A stretch of DNA of 64,000 nucleotides from Phormidesmis priestleyi ULC007 (GCF_001895925.1 NZ_MPPI01000013.1:70264-134263); one strand, 5' to 3'. Shown: positions 28,662 through 37,945, counted from the first letter of the stretch. Notes: generated by a model from the letters alone, not told the origin. Numbers and translations are program-made.

Positions 28662-29873
28662 TTATCCTGTCAAAACTTGCTCATAACATTGTCCGGCACT
28701 CTCCCAGGTATAGTCGGTTTCTACGAGGGCGCGTGCCTCACGAGAAAGGCTTTCTCGCAGCGAAGCATCTTCAAAGAGCCGAGCGATCGCGCCTACATAT
28801 TCTTCGACCCGATTTGCCCGCAGTGCTCGTAATGGAGTATCAACCCCATCGACGGCTAACCCTTCTAAGCCGCGATCGCTGGACACGATCGGGGTTCCGG
28901 CTGCCATTGCTTCTAGTGTTTTATTTTTGATTCCAAACCCAGTTCGCATCGGAATCACGCAGACGGTTGCTTGATGTAAATAATCTGCCATTGCAGGAAC
29001 GCGACCTGTGATGGTAATGCCGGGACGATCGCCCAGTTGCAAAACCTCTGAAGGCGGACGTGCGCCCACTAATGCCAGCGTTGTGTCAGGATATTTTTTC
29101 TGCAAAATCGGTAAAATTTCTAAACTTAAGAATTGCACAGCATCAATGTTTGCCAGGTTATCCATTGCGCCAATAAAGATTAGTTTATGTCCTTCTGGCT
29201 CTTTAGTGCGATAAGGAAACTCAGTGAAGTCTACACCATTAGAAATGACTTGAAACTGAGCGTTTGGATTGAATGCGTGTAATTGTGCTCGATCGTCCTC
29301 CGTAGTGACTACGATATTCGAGAATTTATTGCAGTAGCGTTGCTCATAGCGTTTTAGAAGCGGCAAATTTAAGCGATCGCGCCATTGATTTTCTGATGTT
29401 TGGGTCTGTAATTGATTTTTACAAGTCCCATACACTGAGCTATGTACGTTCACGACAGTACGGAGTTGTTTTTGAAACTCAGGACGCACGTAGATTTCAT
29501 TGACGCTGTGTTCGCAAGTGATCACCTGATAGTGATTAGATTGAATTGCTCGATCGACCCAATCCTGCATTTCTGACGAGTAGGAAGACAAGACGCTAGG
29601 CGGAATTCCCTGCTGCAAAAATTGGCTAAAGCGCTGAATTTTTGAGAAAATGTCCGACTGAGAAGAAGGATTAAGACGATCGAACACGACCAACTCGGCA
29701 ACCCATTCTCGTAACGCTTTGATTTCAGCGTCAGTCACCTCTGGCGATTTCAGCGTTGCCACCGTGACTTGATGATCACGACTCAAATATTTCAGCAAAT
29801 TGAATGTCCGCACCTGAGTGCCTCCCTGAGTGGGCGGGTAGGGAAAGGTGGCTGAAAGCATCAAAATGTTCAT
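28662..29873 (-). CDS. glycosyltransferase family 4 (GT-B fold)
   Basis: A 403-residue cytosolic transferase. The N-terminal domain opens with NILMLSATFPYPPTQGGTQV. The donor-binding C-terminal domain has KLIFIGAMDNLANIDAVQFL and the E-x7-E-type motif PMRTGFGIKNKTLEAMAAG, with ISSDRGLEGL after it. The sugar and acceptor are unknown. The start is ATG 29873, one codon after a GTG. It is divergent from a GT2 gene and upstream of the GT-C-like gene. Confidence 0.88.
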   Translation of the reverse strand: MNILMLSATFPYPPTQGGTQVRTFNLLKYLSRDHQVTVATLKSPEVTDAEIKALREWVAELVVFDRLNPSSQSDIFSKIQRFSQFLQQGIPPSVLSSYSSEMQDWVDRAIQSNHYQVITCEHSVNEIYVRPEFQKQLRTVVNVHSSVYGTCKNQLQTQTSENQWRDRLNLPLLKRYEQRYCNKFSNIVVTTEDDRAQLHAFNPNAQFQVISNGVDFTEFPYRTKEPEGHKLIFIGAMDNLANIDAVQFLSLEILPILQKKYPDTTLALVGARPPSEVLQLGDRPGITITGRVPAMADYLHQATVCVIPMRTGFGIKNKTLEAMAAGTPIVSSDRGLEGLAVDGVDTPLRALRANRVEEYVGAIARLFEDASLRESLSREARALVETDYTWESAGQCYEQVLTG

Positions 29874-29987
29874 CACGGCGGCTAAGAGGACTGAGTTAAT
29901 GTACCCGGTTTAGAGGTTTCAGTGATTGTCTGTGCAAATCTCGCCTCCTTGGTCAATATTAGAGGCAGTTGAGTGAGTTGGTTTTTT

Positions 29988-30938
29988 ATGTCGATCGTCA
30001 GCGTTTGCATTCCGACCTTTAATCGCAAAGAATTATTGGCGATCGCCATTGACAGCGTTCTCCAACAGACTCATCAAGACTTTGAACTGATTATCTGTGA
30101 CGACGGTTCGATCGATGGCACATCCGACATGATGGCTCGGTTACACGATCGTCGGATTCACTACATCCGACATCCTCAAAATATTGGCAAAAGTAATAAT
30201 ATGATTTCTGGCTTTAAAGCCGCAACTGGAAAGTATTTTATTAAATTTGACGACGACGATCGCTTAACTCCCAGCTTTTTAGAAAAGACAAGTCAACTAT
30301 TAGATAAAAATCCTCAAATTGATTTTGTCGGCACCGATCATTGGGTCATCGATTCAAACAATGTCCGTAATGAGAGTTTGACTCAGTTAAATTCTCAAAA
30401 ATGGGGAAGATCAGATCTGCTTCAAGGAATGGTTGAAAACTTGATAGAAGTGACATTTGTTAAACAAAGTTTTCAGATCGGGGCAACTCTCTTCCGGCGA
30501 AAGGTTCTAGATGAAGTTGGATATATGCGATCGAACATCCAAAACTGCGAAGATAACGATCTTCTCGTCCGACTTGCATTGGCAGGAAAACAAGCTTATT
30601 ATCTGCCCGAAAGACTAATGGAATATCGAGTTCATGCAGAACAACAAGGACTCGATCGCGCCATTCCCTACTTAAAAGATAAATTGAACTATCTAGAAAG
30701 CTTTCACTTTGAGTCGGAGAAAATAGAGAAAGTGAGGCGAGATCGTCTCTTAGAAACTAAGCTTCTGCTCGGACTTCGGCTCATTCAAATTGGAGACACT
30801 CAAGCAGGTCGAAATCTAATTAATCAAGGAAAACTAGCTTCACCTAACAAGGCACGAGTCGGACTTGCATTGTCTCGACTGCCGATGAGTTTAAGACAAA
30901 AGGCGTTTACGCTTTTAAAGCAGATTAAAGCCTCTTAA
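29988..30938 (+). CDS. glycosyltransferase family 2 (GT-A fold)
   Basis: A 316-residue transferase. The N-terminus SIVSVCIPTFNRKELLAIAI and the ICDDGSIDGTSDMM motif bind the nucleotide sugar, and KFDDDDRLTPSFLEKT carries the DXD metal site. The acceptor domain includes ENCEDNDLLVRLALAG-like sequence. The final third is helical. The ATG at 29988 was preferred to an in-frame GTG at 29973. It belongs to the glycan cluster, transcribed divergently from the GT4 gene. Confidence 0.88.
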   Translation: MSIVSVCIPTFNRKELLAIAIDSVLQQTHQDFELIICDDGSIDGTSDMMARLHDRRIHYIRHPQNIGKSNNMISGFKAATGKYFIKFDDDDRLTPSFLEKTSQLLDKNPQIDFVGTDHWVIDSNNVRNESLTQLNSQKWGRSDLLQGMVENLIEVTFVKQSFQIGATLFRRKVLDEVGYMRSNIQNCEDNDLLVRLALAGKQAYYLPERLMEYRVHAEQQGLDRAIPYLKDKLNYLESFHFESEKIEKVRRDRLLETKLLLGLRLIQIGDTQAGRNLINQGKLASPNKARVGLALSRLPMSLRQKAFTLLKQIKAS

Positions 30939-30970
30939 AGTAATACATCACTCTTTGGCTAATCGGCTTA

Positions 30971-31849
30971 CTAGGGACAGTCCCAATTGTATAGAACGTT
31001 TGAAAAGTCAAGCTGACTCAGCGCCGACGCTTTGATGAAGAAGTTGCAAATACCAATATCGCCCCATTGAATCTCAATTTTCTCCCTTGCACTGTCGTCA
31101 GAATTAATTTGTAATAGTAGAATCCATTGTTCCTTATTGTCATTGAAGTGAGGTCGAGGATCTTCTTGAGTGAAATGTGGATATCCTCCTAACTTGTGTG
31201 CCTGTATATCTGATATCTGCCCATACTCATCCAGAAGCAAACAATCATCTTCATCGCTATTGATCAGATTGTAAAACTCACTGCCAAGCAACTCTTTGCA
31301 CTGGTAATCATATAGAGTAATCGGTGCAGATTTCGATTGGAACGTTAACGCAAAACACTCATCTCGCTGCGGAGAATATCTGGGATGAACCGAAAAAGGA
31401 GTATTGTAAAAGTCTCTATCCCACAACGTGGGTAGAAAATCAAAGTTTGTAACTAGGTTTTCTTCATTAGGATCAGGATCAGGAAAATAGAGAACGCGAA
31501 AATAAGCCTGACAAGTCGGTTGCTCAAAAATTAATCCATAGAAGCTCTCGTTCCAACCGTTTGTAACATCAACATCTGAAATATAAAACTGAAGAATGCC
31601 TTTCTCAGGGTAGTTCTCAAGTCTAGGTATCTCCACAAAATTAATTTGAGCAAGCAAGTACAGGTATTCTCCTTGTAGAGTTTTAGGATAATCATAATTC
31701 TTAGGCATATAGGGAAAGCCCGCAAATTTACTTTGCCACAAGGTTGTTTCGCTTGTTAACTGAGTTTGAATTGCAATGTATGGTTTGACTGTTGCTTCGA
31801 GCTTACTTCTAAACTTCTCTAAACCAACTGGGAGATCAAGACTAACCAT
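30971..31849 (-). CDS. DUF1963 (YwqG-like) protein
   Basis: A 292-residue soluble protein. SKFAGFPYMPKNYDYP, LLAQINFVEIP and the late LGGYPHFTQEDPR and LLLQINSDD motifs are those of the DUF1963/YwqG family, whose function is unknown. The ATG at 31849 is preferred to a TTG at 31858. It converges on the GT2 gene with only 32 bp between stops. It is a single gene and may be accessory. Confidence 0.8.
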   Translation of the reverse strand: MVSLDLPVGLEKFRSKLEATVKPYIAIQTQLTSETTLWQSKFAGFPYMPKNYDYPKTLQGEYLYLLAQINFVEIPRLENYPEKGILQFYISDVDVTNGWNESFYGLIFEQPTCQAYFRVLYFPDPDPNEENLVTNFDFLPTLWDRDFYNTPFSVHPRYSPQRDECFALTFQSKSAPITLYDYQCKELLGSEFYNLINSDEDDCLLLDEYGQISDIQAHKLGGYPHFTQEDPRPHFNDNKEQWILLLQINSDDSAREKIEIQWGDIGICNFFIKASALSQLDFSNVLYNWDCP

Positions 31850-31886
31850 ATTTTTCAATGCTCACAGGGTGTTTTTGCACGTAAGT

Positions 31887-32657
31887 TTAGCTTGGCGAAG
31901 ACTGATCCATTTGCTGTCGAAGTTGCTGCACTTCCTCGATCGATAAACCCGTTCCATGAGCAACTGCTTCTACTGGAAAGCCATCTCTCAGAAAGTTAAT
32001 GGCGATCTCCCGTTGTTTTCTTGCTTCTCCTTCTGCCAGGATAGAACGATAGACGGTGGATTCCTGCATAATGTCTCTCCGCAGTAAACGATAAATAACC
32101 TCATCTTCCAATTTTATCCCAGCTAGAATCGCTGAGGCTGCGATCAAATTGGCTTGCATTGTTGGGTCTGAAATTTGGTTCACCATTTGGGCAACCTGAC
32201 GCAACATTGCTTCTGAATCATCGGTTTGACCGAGGGCAGCAAAGGGAAGCAGTCCGGGATATTGGAGGAAGAATGCTGCGGGTTGCTCCCACAGACAAAC
32301 CACATCGAATTCGTGACGAGTGCGCTCCATCGAAAAGCTCGTTTGCCGAACAAGATCAGATCCAGTCGGCTGAAGGTAGACTACGACCTGTCGCATCATT
32401 TTGTCGGGATATCGCCTGTACACTCGCACGCGGTAATCCAACATGCGGAACGGAATATCCCGTTTGGGACGGGTTTGAAACTCTAGGTGCAAAACAGACT
32501 CATCCGACTCCAGCAAAATCAGGGCATCGGCTCGAATCGGTTCGAGGGAAAGTTCGGAAGGTTTTAGCTCCGTCAGGGTAATAGACTCTCCTAGCAGCCA
32601 ACTGGCAAAGTCGGCGGAGAAGTTTTCGGCAAGAAATCGGCAGGTATCGTCATACAT
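31887..32657 (-). CDS. Rpn family nuclease (PD-(D/E)XK, transposase-like)
   Basis: A 256-residue protein. Residues 40-65 carry the acidic pair of a PD-(D/E)XK nuclease (IRADALILLES ... VLHLEFQTRPKR), with RMLDYRVRVYRRYP after it. The C-terminus has the helical IAINFLRDGFPVEAVAHGTG-LSIEEV segment typical of these proteins in cyanobacteria. Rpn proteins promote RecA-independent recombination or act as defence nucleases. Lys of the classic motif is Gln here (EFQT), which is common in this family. No partner gene is obvious. Confidence 0.8.
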   Translation of the reverse strand: MYDDTCRFLAENFSADFASWLLGESITLTELKPSELSLEPIRADALILLESDESVLHLEFQTRPKRDIPFRMLDYRVRVYRRYPDKMMRQVVVYLQPTGSDLVRQTSFSMERTRHEFDVVCLWEQPAAFFLQYPGLLPFAALGQTDDSEAMLRQVAQMVNQISDPTMQANLIAASAILAGIKLEDEVIYRLLRRDIMQESTVYRSILAEGEARKQREIAINFLRDGFPVEAVAHGTGLSIEEVQQLRQQMDQSSPS

Positions 32658-32727
32658 GGAGAGATTGTATGGCGTATCACACCGATTTGATTTCGGTTAA
32701 ACCCAAAACTTATGAACTCCAAGATTG

Positions 32728-33159
32728 TTAAAGATGAGGTTGTTGCTGCAATTTTTGCCAGTCTTTGGTTAAAGCTTGACCCCATTTTGCCGCTAGATCT
32801 ATCTGAGTAAATGGGATTTGTAGGGATGGTGGCTGATTGAACACAAACTCAAGCCCGATCGCTTTACCCCGACTCGGAGGCAACTGCAAATCCACCACTT
32901 GCCCATCGACTAACAGATGAATCTCTCGCACATCTTGCAGCGAAAACGTTTGCAAATTCACAGGTGCTTTGCGGGTTGGTTTGCCCCAAGTGAGCGTGTC
33001 GCCCGTTTGACCCAACACTGCATACACGTCATATTTGGCACGATCGAACGGTTCTGCCCAAACGCGATAGGCTTCTATTTTTTGAAATTCGTTGCGACCC
33101 GCCCACGCTAGACCGATAAACGCCGCCAATAAAGGTAGCCAGAGAAGTCCGTGAATCAT
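32728..33159 (-). CDS. hypothetical protein with N-terminal membrane anchor
   Basis: A 143-residue protein. The first 20 residues (IHGLLWLPLLAAFIGLAWAG) form a signal anchor. The rest is a soluble, probably beta-rich domain (YAVLGQTGDTLTWGKPTRKA, REIHLLVDGQVVDLQLPP). I do not recognise the family. It is divergent from the subtilisin operon with 131 bp between starts, so they may share a control region. Confidence 0.6.
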   Translation of the reverse strand: MIHGLLWLPLLAAFIGLAWAGRNEFQKIEAYRVWAEPFDRAKYDVYAVLGQTGDTLTWGKPTRKAPVNLQTFSLQDVREIHLLVDGQVVDLQLPPSRGKAIGLEFVFNQPPSLQIPFTQIDLAAKWGQALTKDWQKLQQQPHL

Positions 33160-33290
33160 AAGAATTTTGAGTTGAATAACCTGCCTCTATCCTATCGAGG
33201 TCTTTCACGCAAAACTTAAAACTCAAACCCCAAAACTCACCGAACTCTGAGCTATGTTGGTAAACAAGCAAGACCTTGAATAGAGATTTT

Positions 33291-35141
33291 ATGAGAAAGC
33301 TAGTGCTGGCGGGCTTATTTGTGGTTGGGCTGGTTTGGGCGATCGCCAATTTTTCGGGCTTGGCAGCGCACGGCACCTATGACAGCATCGTCTTAGACTT
33401 TAAAGAAGACGTAGATTCTGCCCAGATTGAGCAACAGGTGCAGACGATCGCGCAAAAATATAACGTTCGTCCTCGTCTAAACAGCGAATTCTCACAAGCC
33501 GATCACCTTTACACGGTCAAAGGCGACAAAAATCTCTTAAACGCCCTCAAACGATCTGACCTCAAGCAATACACCGAATATATCGAGCCAGACTATATCT
33601 ATAGCATTCCAGAATCTCAGGATTTTAAGGTGATTGTCCCAGTTAGCAAAGAGGCGCAGCCGATTCAAGCGACGGGTCAAGCACCCAACGATCCGCTTTA
33701 TAGTCAGCAGTGGAATCTGCACAGCATTAACGTCGAATCGAGTTGGCAAGACACGAAAGGAAAGGGTGTAACCGTTGCGGTGATTGACACCGGAATTGCG
33801 GAAGTCCCTGACTTGAAGGAAACGAAATTTGCCAAAGGATACGATTTTGTCAACGATCGCGATGATGCCAGAGACGATAACGGTCACGGCACTCACGTCG
33901 CAGGCACGATCGCCGAATCGACCAACAACGGTTTTGGGGTTGCCGGAATTGCTTACGAAGCAACGCTCATGCCGTTAAAAGTTCTCAGTGCTAGCGGTGG
34001 CGGCACGGTCGCCGATATTGCAGAATCGATTCGATTTGCGGCAGATCACAATGCAGATGTAATCAACATGAGCTTCGGCGGCGGGGGCGAAAGCTCGGCA
34101 GTGTCAGAAGCGATCGACTATGCTCACAAAAAAGGTGTTCTGATTGTCGCCGCCGCCGGAAACTCTGGTCAAAACTCGGCATCCTATCCGGCTCGTTATC
34201 CTCATGTCTTGGGAGTCGCTGCGCTCGATTCTTCAGGTCAGAAAGCTCCTTACTCTAACTTTGGGGCAGGCGTTGATATCTCGGCTCCAGGCGGCTCTAT
34301 ATCAGGAGACAACCCTGCTGGCGGAATTTTGCAAAACACGATCGACCCCTCGACCGGAGAATCGACGTTTGCCGCGTTTCAAGGCACCAGCATGGCGGCT
34401 CCTCATGTGGCGGGGGTTGCGGCTCTCGTCAAAGCATCGGGTGTAAAAGACCCTGACGAAGTTGCGGCGGCGTTAACGCAGTCTGCTCGAAAGGTGCAAG
34501 ACGACGGACTTAACCACTATGGCGCAGGCAAACTCGATGCTGCTGCTGCCGTAACCTTAGCACTCAAAGGCAAAATCACCTTCAACGATTTCTTCCGGTG
34601 GTTGCGCGATCGTGGCTATCTCAATCCGCTTTTTTGGATTGATGGCGGTGTGATTGGGCTGGCTCCTAAACTGGCGATGGTAGTCGGTTCCTACTTACTG
34701 GCGTTCTTCTTACGCAACTACTTTCCCTTTGCCTGGGGTTGGTCAATGGCATCGGGTTTGGTTGCTGGAAGTTCGGGTTTGTTCTTTCTCAAGGGCGTTT
34801 ATATCTTTGACTTGCCGCAGTTTCCGTTTCGGGTGATGGGTAGCTCGATTCCTGAGCTGGGTAGCTCGATTCAAGGAAGTAGCGCCCTCAACCCATTTTT
34901 TGCAAGTGTGCTGATTCCCACGGCGCTGATCGTGCTGCTGTTGGGTCATGCTCAGGGGAAATGGTTTGCGATCGGGTCTACGATCGGAGTGACTGCCTGT
35001 CTCGCGGTGAGTGCGGCGATCGATCCGCAACTCATGTGGTTGGGCGATGGTTTACTCGCTCGTGGATTTCTGATTGTGAATGCGCTTTTATGCTACGGCT
35101 TAGTTCGGCTTGCTATTAAACCAGGAGATGAACTTACATGA
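33291..35141 (+). CDS. S8 (subtilisin) serine protease with membrane C-terminus
   Basis: A 617-residue protease. An N-terminal signal (residues 1-26) is followed by an inhibitor-like propeptide to about 115, then the catalytic domain with D166 (VAVIDTGIA), H199 (DNGHGTHVAG), oxyanion Asn in AAAGNSGQ and S367 (FQGTSMAAPHVAG). After it come three to four hydrophobic segments (about 460-610), so the protease is anchored in a membrane, with the catalytic domain probably outside the cytoplasm. ATG 33291 was preferred to TTG 33276. Its stop overlaps the next gene by 4 bp, making a three-gene operon. Confidence 0.9.
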   Translation: MRKLVLAGLFVVGLVWAIANFSGLAAHGTYDSIVLDFKEDVDSAQIEQQVQTIAQKYNVRPRLNSEFSQADHLYTVKGDKNLLNALKRSDLKQYTEYIEPDYIYSIPESQDFKVIVPVSKEAQPIQATGQAPNDPLYSQQWNLHSINVESSWQDTKGKGVTVAVIDTGIAEVPDLKETKFAKGYDFVNDRDDARDDNGHGTHVAGTIAESTNNGFGVAGIAYEATLMPLKVLSASGGGTVADIAESIRFAADHNADVINMSFGGGGESSAVSEAIDYAHKKGVLIVAAAGNSGQNSASYPARYPHVLGVAALDSSGQKAPYSNFGAGVDISAPGGSISGDNPAGGILQNTIDPSTGESTFAAFQGTSMAAPHVAGVAALVKASGVKDPDEVAAALTQSARKVQDDGLNHYGAGKLDAAAAVTLALKGKITFNDFFRWLRDRGYLNPLFWIDGGVIGLAPKLAMVVGSYLLAFFLRNYFPFAWGWSMASGLVAGSSGLFFLKGVYIFDLPQFPFRVMGSSIPELGSSIQGSSALNPFFASVLIPTALIVLLLGHAQGKWFAIGSTIGVTACLAVSAAIDPQLMWLGDGLLARGFLIVNALLCYGLVRLAIKPGDELT

Positions 35142-35362
35142 GCATTACGGTGAAAGGGGTGATCGATCGCAAAGGCTTCGGCGCTGGAACTTGGGCGATC
35201 GACTCCGAACAGGGCGAAACCTACGAGATTCACAACCCACCCAGTGAGCTACAAAAAAAAGGTCTGAAGGTCAAGATCGAAGGCAAGATTCGAGATGACA
35301 TCATGACTCTAGCGATGATCGGCCCTGTGTTAGAGGTCAAGAAATTCGAGATCGCGAAATAG
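35138..35362 (+). CDS. small beta-barrel-like protein in the subtilisin operon
   Basis: A 74-residue protein with an alternating pattern typical of a small beta barrel (TVKGVIDRKGFGAGTWAI, KKGLKVKIEGKIRDDI). It could be an OB-fold protein; I do not recognise it. The start overlaps the protease stop (ATGA) and the stop abuts the ATG of the acetyltransferase gene, so it is translated within the operon. It may be an inhibitor or helper of the protease; that is inference from position only. Confidence 0.7.
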   Translation: MSITVKGVIDRKGFGAGTWAIDSEQGETYEIHNPPSELQKKGLKVKIEGKIRDDIMTLAMIGPVLEVKKFEIAK

Positions 35363-35854
35363 ATGAACGTTCGTTATCGAGAATTTCTGATTCGTGATTG
35401 GGAAGACCGCGATCGCGATTCGGCTGCTCAGATTATTGGCTCAGTGCTGGCAGACTATGGGCTGAGTTGGGAGCCTCTGGGAGCCGATCGCGATGTCTTA
35501 GAAATTGAACAGTTTTATCAAGCAACAGGCGGTGAGTTTTGGGTGATTGAGCGCTCAGGTCAGCTAGTCGGCACGGGCGCTTACTATCCGGTGTCACGAG
35601 GCGAAAACGCGGTCGAGATCCGCAAAATGTATTTTGTGCCAGAGGTGAGAGGGCAGGGTTTAGGGCGATTCTTGCTGAAGGAATTGGAGAGGGCGATCGC
35701 CGATCGTGGATTCGATCAAATTTGGATCGAAACTGCCAGCGTTCTCAAAGAAGCCGTCAAACTTTACGAAACTAGCGGCTATCGATCGGCAACGGGTGTT
35801 GAGACAGAACGGTGCGATCGAGTTTACGTTAAACATTTGTCGCAAACAGAATGA
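35363..35854 (+). CDS. GNAT family N-acetyltransferase
   Basis: A 163-residue acetyltransferase. The acetyl-CoA site is VRGQGLGRFLLKELER (Q/R-x-x-G-x-G/A type), preceded by the strand EIRKMYFVP. The late LYETSGYRSATG motif is typical. The substrate is unknown. It starts immediately after the stop of the previous gene (TAGATG), as the third gene of the subtilisin operon. Confidence 0.88.
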   Translation: MNVRYREFLIRDWEDRDRDSAAQIIGSVLADYGLSWEPLGADRDVLEIEQFYQATGGEFWVIERSGQLVGTGAYYPVSRGENAVEIRKMYFVPEVRGQGLGRFLLKELERAIADRGFDQIWIETASVLKEAVKLYETSGYRSATGVETERCDRVYVKHLSQTE

Positions 35855-35969
35855 TTGTTTTTCCCTTGCAAGGAATGTCGTCCAAAAGTTTGTTATCTGG
35901 ATTAATTACCAAGATTAGAATCTATTACTGTCGTTTGACGATAGTAACGCTGTGCAGTAGTATAGTATT

Positions 35970-36251
35970 GTGATCGTAAATTTCAAGTCTGACGAGACAA
36001 AGCTGGTCTTTGACGGCTTTATATCTCGCTATTACCCAACTGACATCCAAAAGATTGCTCTACGTAAGCTTCTCCTGCTCAACGCTGTGACATCAGTTAA
36101 TGACTTGCGTCCACCTGGAAATCGATTAGAGAAATTAGTGGGCGATCACAGGGGGCAGTATAGTATCCGTATCAATAGTCAGTGGCGAATTTGCTTTGTC
36201 TGGACAGAAGAAAACAATGCGGCTCAAGTTGAAATTGTAGATTATCACTAA
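35970..36251 (+). CDS. higB: HigB-type toxin (RelE superfamily)
   Basis: A 93-residue RelE-fold toxin that cleaves mRNA at the ribosome. The family signature is RPPGNRLEKLVGDHRGQYSIRINSQWRICF, and a VEIVDYH-type C-terminus is present. GTG at 35970 is the start codon. The toxin gene precedes its antitoxin, as is usual for higBA. The intergenic distance is 12 bp. A second toxin-antitoxin pair (BrnT-BrnA) follows with overlapping frames. Confidence 0.9.
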   Translation: MIVNFKSDETKLVFDGFISRYYPTDIQKIALRKLLLLNAVTSVNDLRPPGNRLEKLVGDHRGQYSIRINSQWRICFVWTEENNAAQVEIVDYH

Positions 36252-36263
36252 GAAAAAATTGTT

Positions 36264-36581
36264 ATGGACAACGATCGTCTGCCAAACATCCATCCTGGTG
36301 AAATTCTGCGACTAGAATTTCTGGAACCAATGGATATCACTCCCTATCGGTTAAGCAAGGATATCGGGGTATCTCAGACACGAATTAGCGAAATTTTATC
36401 TGAAAAGCGTAGTGTTACAGCAGACACAGCTTTGCGTCTGTCACGCTATTTTGGTAATAGTGCTCAGTTCTGGCTGAACTTGCAGACACAGTACGCCTTA
36501 CGTCAAGCTGAGAAAGAAAACAGTTCAATTGGCAGCGTCGGGGCTTCATGCAGTTTGAATGGGACGAAGCGAAAAATCTAG
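36264..36581 (+). CDS. higA: HigA-type antitoxin (XRE HTH)
   Basis: A 105-residue DNA-binding antitoxin. IHPGEILRLEFLEPMDITPYRLSK is the usual opening, the helix-turn-helix is in IGVSQTRISEILSEKR, and LRLSRYFGNSAQFWLNLQ follows. It should repress its own promoter. The last 12 or so residues are encoded in DNA that also starts brnT in another frame (34-bp overlap), so the C-terminal tail (CSLNGTKRKI) is an overlap product. Confidence 0.92.
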   Translation: MDNDRLPNIHPGEILRLEFLEPMDITPYRLSKDIGVSQTRISEILSEKRSVTADTALRLSRYFGNSAQFWLNLQTQYALRQAEKENSSIGSVGASCSLNGTKRKI

Positions 36582-36826
36582 AAAACATTCGTAAGCACGA
36601 AATTGATTTCGCGGATGTTCCCGAAATGTTTGAGGGTTCAATGCTGATTGAGCCGGATGAACGTTTTGACTATGATGAAGATCGCTGGATCGGAATCGGC
36701 TTTTTAGGCAACGGTATCGCGATCGTAGTTTGGACAGAACGACAAGGTGACACAATTCGAGTAATTTCAGCACGACGGGCAAATCGACATGAACGAAAAC
36801 GATTTGAGCAGTACCTCTCGTACTAA
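36548..36826 (+). CDS. brnT: BrnT-type toxin
   Basis: A 92-residue RelE-fold ribonuclease toxin. QFEWDEAKNLENIRKHEIDF is the usual start and VISARRANRHERKRFEQYL the usual end of the family. It begins 34 bp inside higA, in another frame, and overlaps brnA by 38 bp. The four toxin-antitoxin genes therefore form one compact operon. Toxin-first order is normal for brnTA. Confidence 0.93.
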   Translation: MQFEWDEAKNLENIRKHEIDFADVPEMFEGSMLIEPDERFDYDEDRWIGIGFLGNGIAIVVWTERQGDTIRVISARRANRHERKRFEQYLSY

Positions 36827-37067
36827 TTGGGCAGCACTAGAAGCCATGTCAGACGAAGACATTGATTATTCTGATATTCCACCCTTAACGGATGAGTTTT
36901 TTGAGAAGGCAGTGCTAAGAGTTCCAGCGACGCAAGCCAAAAATTTAGTCCAACTTGACCCCGACGTGATGGCATGGTTTCAATCGCAAGATGAAGAATA
37001 CAGGATGCTGATCAATTCGGTGTTACGCCATCATATTGAGCAGGATAGCAATCAGAAAACTGCATAA
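36789..37067 (+). CDS. brnA: BrnA-type antitoxin
   Basis: A 92-residue antitoxin. NWAALEAMSDEDIDYSDIPP is the N-terminal toxin-binding motif, and the C-terminal ribbon-helix-helix part (LDPDVMAWFQSQDEEYRMLI) binds DNA. It overlaps brnT by 38 bp. BrnA binds BrnT and represses the operon, but here the operon promoter lies upstream of higB, so BrnA may control two systems or have an internal promoter. Confidence 0.92.
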   Translation: MNENDLSSTSRTNWAALEAMSDEDIDYSDIPPLTDEFFEKAVLRVPATQAKNLVQLDPDVMAWFQSQDEEYRMLINSVLRHHIEQDSNQKTA

Positions 37068-37134
37068 ACGCCTTGGAGCGATCGCAATTAAAGTCTTTTC
37101 ACTTCGATATCTTTGCCCTTGATCGCGATAAACT

Positions 37135-37722
37135 TCACGGCTGCTGATCTTCCGGAGGAACACCATCCTCCTGCGTCGGCGGGGTAGGCGTTGTTTGCTG
37201 GCTGGGCGTAGTATTGCGAGAAGGTTGAACCTGCGTTGGAGCAACGGGAGCCACAGCGGGGGTGGGGGGAGCAGTTACCGTCACAGGAACCGGGGACAGT
37301 TGCTCAAACCCCAACAGCGCCGCCGACGTTTTGTAATAAGTTGCCCAACGTCTCGTATCTGGGCGGCTGCTCCACTGCACTCGACTGACATCCAGGGTCA
37401 AAATGGGGGTTTCTGCACCTTGATTGCGCCCGATCACGATCACCGAAACCTGGCTCGTGAGAATATCTCGATCGAAGCTGCGTTGAGCCGCCGCCCTCGC
37501 GACAATCTCGGATCTGCGAATCAAAGCGTCATAGCTTTCGTTGGGCAAACGATCGAGTGCCACATCGACTCTAGTCGTGTAAGCTTGAACGACTTGCGGC
37601 GCGATCGTTCCTTCGACTAGGCAAATCCCTCCAGCCGTGCCCAGCCAAGCCGCTAATCCGATCGCGGTGAATCTGGGTCTAGCAAATCGATGGGGCAGTT
37701 GGCAAGGGCGATCGGCAGACAT
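37135..37722 (-). CDS. exported hypothetical protein with Pro/Thr-rich tail
   Basis: A 195-residue protein. The first 46 residues look like a signal peptide (basic start, then FTAIGLAAWLGTAGGICLVEG). Residues 50-140 are a soluble domain (TTRVDVALDRLPNESYDALI, VSVIVIGRNQGAETPILTLD), and the last 50 residues are rich in Pro, Thr and Gln, as in a flexible linker. I do not recognise the family beyond a cyanobacterial look. It converges on brnA and is divergent from the pseudo-caspase gene. Confidence 0.65.
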   Translation of the reverse strand: MSADRPCQLPHRFARPRFTAIGLAAWLGTAGGICLVEGTIAPQVVQAYTTRVDVALDRLPNESYDALIRRSEIVARAAAQRSFDRDILTSQVSVIVIGRNQGAETPILTLDVSRVQWSSRPDTRRWATYYKTSAALLGFEQLSPVPVTVTAPPTPAVAPVAPTQVQPSRNTTPSQQTTPTPPTQEDGVPPEDQQP

Positions 37723-37945
37723 TTTTGACTCCTGGGTGATATGAGGTGGTTCTCAATGAGAGTTTCTACTCTAGAATCGACAATCTGGTCTTTAATATTT
37801 CCAGTGAATCTGTTTTTTTCTATCATGTCAGCAGTTACGCAGTTCGGATCACTCTTTATACAGAGACAAGCAAAACTGTCTGACGTTAAAAAATTCGATT
37901 CACCACCCGTTACCTATACTTTCTCACTTATTTGAGGTGTCTGAA

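Noticed and set aside
37741-37935. 64-codon plus-strand frame before the pseudo-caspase gene
   Set aside because: No ribosome site and no family likeness; it occupies the promoter region.
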